Origin: an uncultured Clostridia bacterium
GTDB taxonomy: Bacteria > Bacillota > Clostridia > Christensenellales > Borkfalkiaceae
Direction of reading: 5' to 3'
Assembly (NCBI GenBank): GCA_947627125.1
Contig: CANQUY010000107.1
Span: 1 to 5,857 of the forward strand
DNA: 5,857 nt
Shown here: in pieces, positions 1 through 3,463 of the stretch
Layout of the letters: every line of letters begins with the position of its first letter
Numbering within the stretch: position 1 is the stretch's first letter
Notes under the pieces: generated by a model
What the model was told of the DNA's origin: nothing
What the model saw: only the letters and a program-made list of their open reading frames with translations
The model's database searches: none
Made by a program: the position numbers and the translations under genes

Positions 1-665
1 CCATCATCTTTGTGACGCTCCTCGTCATCATGCGGCTCATGGGGAAGCGCCAGATCGGGGAAATGCAGCCCTTTGAGCTCGTCATCACCCTCCTTATTGC
101 AGAACTCGCCTGCATTCCGATGGCGGACACGTCCATTCCCCTGCTCTACGGCATCATCTCCGTTCTCACCATCTATGTGCTCCACGAGATCATGACCCTG
201 CTCGATCTCAAGCTCAAGCCGATGAAGTCCCTCATCAGCGGAAAGCCCAGCCTCGTCATCAACAAGAACGGCATTGACGACTTTCAGCTCAAGCGGAACA
301 ATTTGGACGTGAGCGACCTCATTGAATCCCTCCGCACGGCGGGGTATTTCTCCCTCGACTGCGTCGATTACGCGCTGTATGAATCGAACGGGACCTTCTC
401 TGCTCTCCCCAAGGAAAATTATGAGGAAATGCAGACCTCGCTCCCCCTCGTCATCATCGATAACGGCGCATATGATACGAAAAATTTGGAATTGACGGGG
501 CTGAAACAGGCCTTTTTCGACGATATTTTGAGGCAGCACGGAGTGAAAAAGGTGAAGCGGGTGCTCGTTCTCACGGCGGACGGCGAGGGAAAAATGTATC
601 TCCAGCAAAAGGGGGAAAAGTTTGAAACCTTCCGCGTTTCCTATCCCGACGGAAAAACGTGGTGA
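1..665 (+). CDS. DUF421 (YetF-like) membrane protein, 5' end outside the window
   Basis: The frame is open from base 3 to the TGA at 663-665, giving 220 visible residues. The GTG at 12 is internal, because the residues before it (IIFV) continue a membrane segment, so the true start lies outside the window. Visible features are the family signature RLMGKRQIGEMQPFELV and two hydrophobic segments, roughly visible residues 25-42 and 46-66. These are followed by the soluble YetF-type domain with SGKPSLVINKNGI, then LDVSDLIESLRTAGYFSLD and VDYALYESNGTFSALPK, all typical of DUF421. A C-terminal alpha/beta part (about residues 145-220) completes the protein. Only the first membrane helix or so is missing. 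The family sits in the cytoplasmic membrane; its biochemical role is not established. The probable partner is the DUF4363 gene downstream, now separated by repeats. Family call is firm; function is unknown. Confidence 0.9.
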   Translation, partial: IIFVTLLVIMRLMGKRQIGEMQPFELVITLLIAELACIPMADTSIPLLYGIISVLTIYVLHEIMTLLDLKLKPMKSLISGKPSLVINKNGIDDFQLKRNNLDVSDLIESLRTAGYFSLDCVDYALYESNGTFSALPKENYEEMQTSLPLVIIDNGAYDTKNLELTGLKQAFFDDILRQHGVKKVKRVLVLTADGEGKMYLQQKGEKFETFRVSYPDGKTW

Positions 666-673
666 AGGCGGCC

Positions 674-796
674 GCCCCGCGTCATTCTGAGAACGATTGT
701 AGGACGAAGGGACGGGGACTAACCCGCCCCGCGCGCGTTCTATTTGCGTCTAAGCGCGGCACGAGCGCGTAGCGCGAAGTTAGAATCTCACGGGGA
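674..796 (+). repeat. Palindromic dispersed repeat, copy A (long form)
   Basis: The copy begins GCCCCGCGTCATTCTGAG and ends TTAGAATCTCACGGGG. The ends are imperfect inverted repeats: GCCCCG (674-679) faces CGGGG (791-795), and ATTCT (684-688) faces AGAAT (782-786). It aligns with copy B over both ends but carries about 50 extra bases, roughly 727-776. The extra part includes GAGCGCGTAGCGCGAAG (763-779), which resembles the core GAGCGTAGCGAAG of copy D. No convincing protein or RNA gene is seen here. It looks like a non-autonomous mobile or intergenic repeat; the mobility is inferred. Confidence 0.75.
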
Positions 797-819
797 GTAT
801 ACGGACGACTTAAGCTACA

Positions 820-888
820 GCCCCGCGTCATTCTGAGAAACGGAAAAGGACGAGAGGACGGGACTTGACCCGAAGAATCTCACGGGGC
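820..888 (+). repeat. Palindromic dispersed repeat, copy B (short form)
   Basis: This is a direct repeat of copy A, 23 bases downstream of it. It starts GCCCCGCGTCATTCTGAG and ends CGAAGAATCTCACGGGGC. The outer arms GCCCCG (820-825) and CGGGGC (883-888) pair perfectly, as do ATTCT (830-834) and AGAAT (874-878). At about 69 bases it lacks the inner block present in copy A. No T-tract follows, so it does not look like an ordinary terminator. Confidence 0.75.
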
Positions 889-901
889 AAACATAAAGCA
901 T

Positions 902-967
902 GCGGCGAGATGCTTCGGGTAAGCTCTCGCAGACTTCGTTTTACTCCCCTTCTCAGCATGACGCCGC
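902..967 (-). repeat. Palindromic dispersed repeat, copy C (inverted)
   Basis: Read on the minus strand, this stretch begins GCGGCGTCATGCTGAG and ends CCGAAGCATCTCGCCGC, so it is an inverted, diverged copy of A and B. Its outer arms GCGGCG (902-907) and CGCCGC (962-967) are complementary. The ATGCT/AGCAT arm (910-914 and 955-959) replaces the ATTCT/AGAAT arm of A and B with pairing kept. It lies 13 bases after copy B, so the gap between the DUF421 and DUF4363 genes is largely repeat DNA. Confidence 0.7.
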
Positions 968-1063
968 CCCCACGGACTTTTTCAACCCAACGGCCCAGAA
1001 TGAGCCCTCCTTATGAATTTCTTTTCACCCTTGAAAACAAATTCATCGAAAACTCCTCTACAT

Positions 1064-1441
1064 ATGGTAAAATCACTCACAGCGATCGGGGTGGCGGTGG
1101 CAATTCTCCTGGGCCTCGCGATCTTTGAATGGTACTTTGTACGGAAGGAATTTTCGGACTTCGGCGAGGAGATCCAATCTCTCTACGACAAGGCGGAGGC
1201 GGAAACGGCCACGCTCGGCGACGCGCGCGTCGTGCAATCGGTGTGGGAGGACAGAAAGAGCCGCCTGCACGTCTGGATCCCCCACAACGACGTCAATAAG
1301 ATCGACGAATACATGGCGGAGGCCGTGCGCTATATCGGCGAGGAGAACTATGCCCTCGCCCTGCCCAAGCTCGAGGTCCTTTTGCACCTCTCCACCTGCC
1401 TGCCCGACACCTACATGCCCGCCCTTGAAAATATTCTGTAA
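1064..1441 (+). CDS. DUF4363 family protein, small membrane-anchored
   Basis: The product has 125 residues from the ATG at 1064. One N-terminal hydrophobic helix (about residues 4-22) is followed by a basic/aromatic boundary (WYFVRKEF) and a mainly helical domain. The family pattern is visible: LYDKAEAETATLGDA, then VWEDRKSRLHVWIPHNDV, KIDEYMAEAVRYI, and LPKLEVLLHLS. An in-frame ATG at 1013 would add 17 residues of low quality, while family members begin right before the hydrophobic helix, so 1064 is preferred. Neither start has a recognisable Shine-Dalgarno site. From family knowledge, DUF4363 genes often follow DUF421 genes, so this is probably the second gene of that operon, now separated by repeats. 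The domain likely faces outside the cytoplasm, anchored by the helix (inferred). Function is unknown. Confidence 0.82.
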   Translation: MVKSLTAIGVAVAILLGLAIFEWYFVRKEFSDFGEEIQSLYDKAEAETATLGDARVVQSVWEDRKSRLHVWIPHNDVNKIDEYMAEAVRYIGEENYALALPKLEVLLHLSTCLPDTYMPALENIL

Positions 1442-1457
1442 ATTTTTCAGAAAACAG

Positions 1458-1486
1458 TTGACAATGTCCTATCTTATAATTATAAT
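1458..1486 (+). promoter_or_regulatory. Consensus sigma-70/sigma-A promoter for brnT-brnA
   Basis: A perfect -35 box TTGACA (1458-1463) and a perfect -10 box TATAAT (1481-1486) are separated by exactly 17 bases. The expected transcription start is about 6-8 bases past the -10 box, at 1492-1494, where the brnT ATG lies (1493). A consensus promoter fits a toxin-antitoxin operon held down by its own repressor. Confidence 0.88.
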
Positions 1487-1494
1487 ATAATTAT
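1475..1494 (+). promoter_or_regulatory. Candidate BrnA operator overlapping the -10 box and start codon
   Basis: The 9-base sequence TATAATTAT occurs twice, at 1475-1483 and 1486-1494, with an 11-base period, about one helical turn. TATAATTATA (1475-1484) is a perfect palindrome. The sites cover the -10 box and the brnT start. BrnA proteins are ribbon-helix-helix repressors of their own operon, and such dimers often bind helically phased repeats. Assignment as operator is inferred; AT-rich promoter DNA can show such repeats by chance. Confidence 0.45.
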
Positions 1495-1780
1495 GGATGA
1501 ACTTCGTTTTGAATGGGACGAAAACAAGAATACGACAAATAAAACGAAGCACGGAATCTCCTTTGAAGAGGCAAAGTCCGTGTTTTATGACGAAAACGCA
1601 CTTGTCATTGGCGACCCCGAACATTCTTCCGAAGAAGAAAGATTTATCATTTTGGGTATGAGCAGTCGGGCAAATCTGTTGATTGTGTGTCATTGCTACC
1701 GTGAATCGGACCTTGTGATACGGATCATCTCTGCCCGTAAAGCCACGAAAAACGAAGAAAAAGCATATGAAGGAAGGTGA
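1493..1780 (+). CDS. brnT: BrnT family toxin (type II toxin-antitoxin, ribonuclease)
   Basis: This 95-residue protein is full length for the family. It opens with the BrnT signature FEWDENKNTTNKTKHGISFEEAKSVFYD (residues 6-33, given here in part: FEWDENK, KHGISFEEA, VFYD). It continues with GDPEHSSEEERFIILG and ends with the strand and tail VIRIISARKATKNEEKAYE. BrnT proteins have a RelE-like fold and act as ribonucleases that stop translation in the cytoplasm; BrnA neutralises them by complex formation. The ATG at 1493 is the only start matching the family N-terminus. It has no Shine-Dalgarno site and lies at the predicted transcription start. The toxin precedes the antitoxin, as usual for brnTA. 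The gene is AT-richer than its neighbours, suggesting acquisition. The reading frame is intact; activity is not shown. Confidence 0.93.
   Translation: MDELRFEWDENKNTTNKTKHGISFEEAKSVFYDENALVIGDPEHSSEEERFIILGMSSRANLLIVCHCYRESDLVIRIISARKATKNEEKAYEGR
1771..1777 (+). promoter_or_regulatory. Shine-Dalgarno site of brnA, decides its start
   Basis: AGGAAGG (1771-1777), running on into AGGTGAT-like sequence, lies 7 bases before the ATG at 1785. The earlier in-frame ATG at 1767 lies upstream of this site and would itself contain it, so 1785 is the likely start. The site overlaps the last codons of brnT. Confidence 0.8.
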
Positions 1781-1784
1781 TGAT

Positions 1785-1994
1785 ATGAAAGAAGAGTATG
1801 ATTTTTCGAGCGCAAGAAAAAATCCCTATGTAAAAAGGCTCAAACAGCAAGTCACGATCAATCTTGATTCCGAGGCCGTCGCTTATTTCAAGGCTCTTGC
1901 GGAAAAGCTCGGGATCCCCTATCAAACACTGATCAACCTCTATCTTTCCGACTGCGCAAAGAGCAAAAAAGAGCCCAAGATCAGTTGGAACTGA
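1785..1994 (+). CDS. brnA: BrnA family antitoxin and autorepressor
   Basis: The product has 69 residues from the ATG at 1785, four bases after the brnT stop codon. An in-frame ATG at 1767 would add MKEGDD and overlap brnT, but the Shine-Dalgarno site lies between the two starts. The N-terminal part DFSSARKNPYVKRLKQ is the toxin-wrapping region seen in the family. It is followed by a ribbon-helix-helix DNA-binding domain: the strand QVTINLD, then AVAYFKALAEKLGIPYQT and LINLYLSDCAKS. BrnA binds BrnT, blocks its nuclease activity, and represses the operon from the promoter. The strong ribosome binding site compared with brnT should favour antitoxin excess. The gene is followed 18 bases later by a terminator stem, so the operon ends here. 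Confidence 0.92.
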   Translation: MKEEYDFSSARKNPYVKRLKQQVTINLDSEAVAYFKALAEKLGIPYQTLINLYLSDCAKSKKEPKISWN

Positions 1995-2012
1995 ATTTCA
2001 CGTCAACACACA

Positions 2013-2045
2013 GCAAAAACTCCGCTTTTTCAGCGGAGTTTTTGC
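2013..2045. terminator. Bidirectional intrinsic terminator between convergent operons
   Basis: A perfect 13-base stem, GCAAAAACTCCGC (2013-2025) with GCGGAGTTTTTGC (2033-2045), encloses a 7-base loop. The GC-rich core ACTCCGC/GCGGAGT is followed by five T on the plus strand and, by symmetry, five T on the minus strand. It serves brnTA from the left and the dehydratase operon, ending at 2066, from the right. Confidence 0.9.
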
Positions 2046-2065
2046 GCTATATGTGTGAGATTTTT

Positions 2066-3463
2066 TTATTTTCCCATCCGTTCGCGGGCGGTGGCGAGCA
2101 TGAGTTTGATGCGGTTCTCCTGGTTGACTTTGGTGGCCGAAGGGTCGTAGTCCACGGGGACAATATTGGCCTCGGGATAGACCTGTTTGATGACGCGCGC
2201 GGCCCCTTTCCCCGCAATGTGGTTGGGCAGGCATCCGAAGGGCTGGGCGCAGACAATGTTCTCCGTGCCCGTTTCGGCGAGGGCGGCCATCTCGGCGGGA
2301 ATGAGCCAGCCCTCCCCCATCTTGACGCCCTGGTTGATGACCCTGTCCGCACAGCTTCTCAAATGCTCAAAGTCGTGCTGGGGCTCGAATCTGCCGTGTT
2401 GTTTTGTAAACTTTATAATTTTTTTCTGCTTGCCGTACACATATCGGTACACAAGTTTAAAGATAAAGGCGGATTTCTTGTTCTTTCCGTACAGCTTTGC
2501 ATCGTTCACATTGTTAATAATACAATATAATATGAAGTCCATGAGAGCGGGAACGACGGGTTCGCAGCCCTCGCTCAGGAGAAATTCTTCGAGGTGCGAA
2601 TTTCCGAGCGGGGAATACTTCACATAGATCTCCCCGACGATACCGACCTTGATCTTCTTCTCCTTTGAAACGGGCACGGCGGCAAAGGAATTGAGGATAA
2701 ATCTCACATATCTCTTCAATTTTCGGTACTTACCGCGGTCGAGCGCGTCCTTGATCTCCTCCACGCATGCCTTTCTCGCCGCCGCGCTGTCCCCCTCATG
2801 GAGCTCATAGGGCTTGGTTTGGTTGAAACAGCTCATGATGAGGTCGCCGTAGAAGATGGAGTAGGCGAGGCGGAGAAGGAAGCTCAAATTGAGCTCCAGC
2901 CCGTTCCCTTTTTCGAGCCCCGAAAAGTTCAAAGAGAGCACGGGGACATGGGGAAATTCCGCCTTGAGGGCCTTGCGGATGAGGGGGAGATAGTTGCTCG
3001 CCCTGCAGCCGCCGCCCGACTGCGTGATGAGAACGGCCGTGTGCTCGACGTCGTACTTTCCGCTCTTGAGGGCGTCCAAAAACTGCCCTATGACGCAGAG
3101 AGCGGGGAAACAGGTGTCGTTATGCACATGTTTCAGTCCCTCGTCGATGACCGCGCGGCCCTCGTTGTGAAGGACTTCGACCATGTACCCCTCCCGCCGC
3201 ATGACATGCACGAGGAGGTCGAAATGCCACGGGAGCATGTCGGGCACGAGGATGGTGTGCGTCACTTTCATTTCATGAGTGAAGCGGGGATAGTCGTCGG
3301 TGAAGTCGGCAATGCCGGACTGCGTTTGAGGGGATCCTTCGCTACGCTCAGGATGACGCGGAGAAACAGGGGGAGGGCAAGCGGCACGGGCTCCCTCGGC
3401 TCCCCTTGTAGGGGAGCTGTCACGCAGTGACTGAGGGGTTTGGAAACGTTCAAACTCTTTCAT
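2066..3463 (-). CDS. 2-hydroxyacyl-CoA dehydratase-like iron-sulfur protein, with repeat-derived N-terminal insert
   Basis: The 465-residue product matches the C-terminal unit of large activase/dehydratase proteins. Family blocks are FTHEMKVTHTILVPDM (61-76), HNDTCFPA (114-121), SGGGCRASNY (149-158), SGLEK (181-185), GEIYVKYSPLGN (277-288), QPFGCLPNHI (407-416) and DYDPSATKVNQENRIKLML (438-456). Cys118, Cys153 and Cys411 lie in the blocks expected to hold iron-sulfur ligands (inferred). The start at 3463 has a strong AGGAGG site 8 bases upstream and overlaps the stop of the preceding gene as ATGA, so the two are translationally coupled. Residues about 9-48 are translated dispersed repeats (for example PRHPERSEGSP), so the native N-terminus appears interrupted in frame. 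A start at Met65 (3271) would avoid them, but it has no ribosome binding site and would drop the conserved YPRFTHE. The substrate is unknown; it likely works with the upstream activase in the cytoplasm. Confidence 0.88.
   Translation of the reverse strand: MKEFERFQTPQSLRDSSPTRGAEGARAACPPPVSPRHPERSEGSPQTQSGIADFTDDYPRFTHEMKVTHTILVPDMLPWHFDLLVHVMRREGYMVEVLHNEGRAVIDEGLKHVHNDTCFPALCVIGQFLDALKSGKYDVEHTAVLITQSGGGCRASNYLPLIRKALKAEFPHVPVLSLNFSGLEKGNGLELNLSFLLRLAYSIFYGDLIMSCFNQTKPYELHEGDSAAARKACVEEIKDALDRGKYRKLKRYVRFILNSFAAVPVSKEKKIKVGIVGEIYVKYSPLGNSHLEEFLLSEGCEPVVPALMDFILYCIINNVNDAKLYGKNKKSAFIFKLVYRYVYGKQKKIIKFTKQHGRFEPQHDFEHLRSCADRVINQGVKMGEGWLIPAEMAALAETGTENIVCAQPFGCLPNHIAGKGAARVIKQVYPEANIVPVDYDPSATKVNQENRIKLMLATARERMGK
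3330..3361 (-). repeat. Palindromic dispersed repeat, copy D (minimal form), inside a coding region
   Basis: On the minus strand it reads CGCGTCATCCTGAGCGTAGC, continuing GAAGGATCCCC. The ends match copies A-C (GCGTCATNCTGAG and GAAGNATC). The arm ATCCT/AGGAT (3350-3354 and 3334-3338 on plus coordinates) is complementary, with a short GC stem inside. It is read in frame by the dehydratase subunit gene as RHPERSEGSP. This is a common type of bacterial repeat, recognised from memory. Confidence 0.75.
3391..3438 (-). repeat. Second dispersed repeat, three-stem fold, inside a coding region
   Basis: On the minus strand the stretch begins CCCCTCAGTCACTGCGTGAC and continues AGCTCCCCTACAAGGGGAGCCGAGGGAG. 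Its structure is nested: an outer stem CCCTC (3393-3397) with GAGGG (3433-3437), an inner hairpin GCTCCCC (3399-3405) with GGGGAGC (3411-3417), and an inner hairpin GTCAC (3419-3423) with GTGAC (3427-3431). It resembles a repeat family frequent in gut clostridia (from memory). It is translated as PQSLRDSSPTRGAEGA in the overlapping gene. Confidence 0.72.

Noticed and set aside
674..967. CRISPR array or tandem non-coding RNA genes in the repeat cluster
   Set aside because: Repeats are unequal in length, diverged and in mixed orientation, with no regular spacers and no cas genes.
1031..1068. Possible promoter for the DUF4363 gene (TTGAAA with a TACATA/TATGGT-like -10)
   Set aside because: The spacing is too long (22 or more bases) and the -10 match is poor or overlaps the start codon.
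865..1128. Possible 87-residue protein through the repeat cluster
   Set aside because: It consists of translated repeat sequence and an out-of-frame overlap with the DUF4363 gene; no start signal or family resemblance.
1434..1452. Possible terminator just after the DUF4363 gene
   Set aside because: The stem TTCTG/CAGAA has only five pairs, with the T-run inside the loop rather than after the stem.
2505..2531. TATAAT (2526-2531) as an antisense promoter inside the dehydratase gene
   Set aside because: There is no acceptable -35 at 16-18 bases; the match lies in a generally AT-rich coding patch.
1985..3430. Long plus-strand open frames opposite the dehydratase subunit gene
   Set aside because: The minus strand carries unmistakable family motifs in this stretch. 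The plus-strand translations show no family pattern and follow from GC-rich codon composition.
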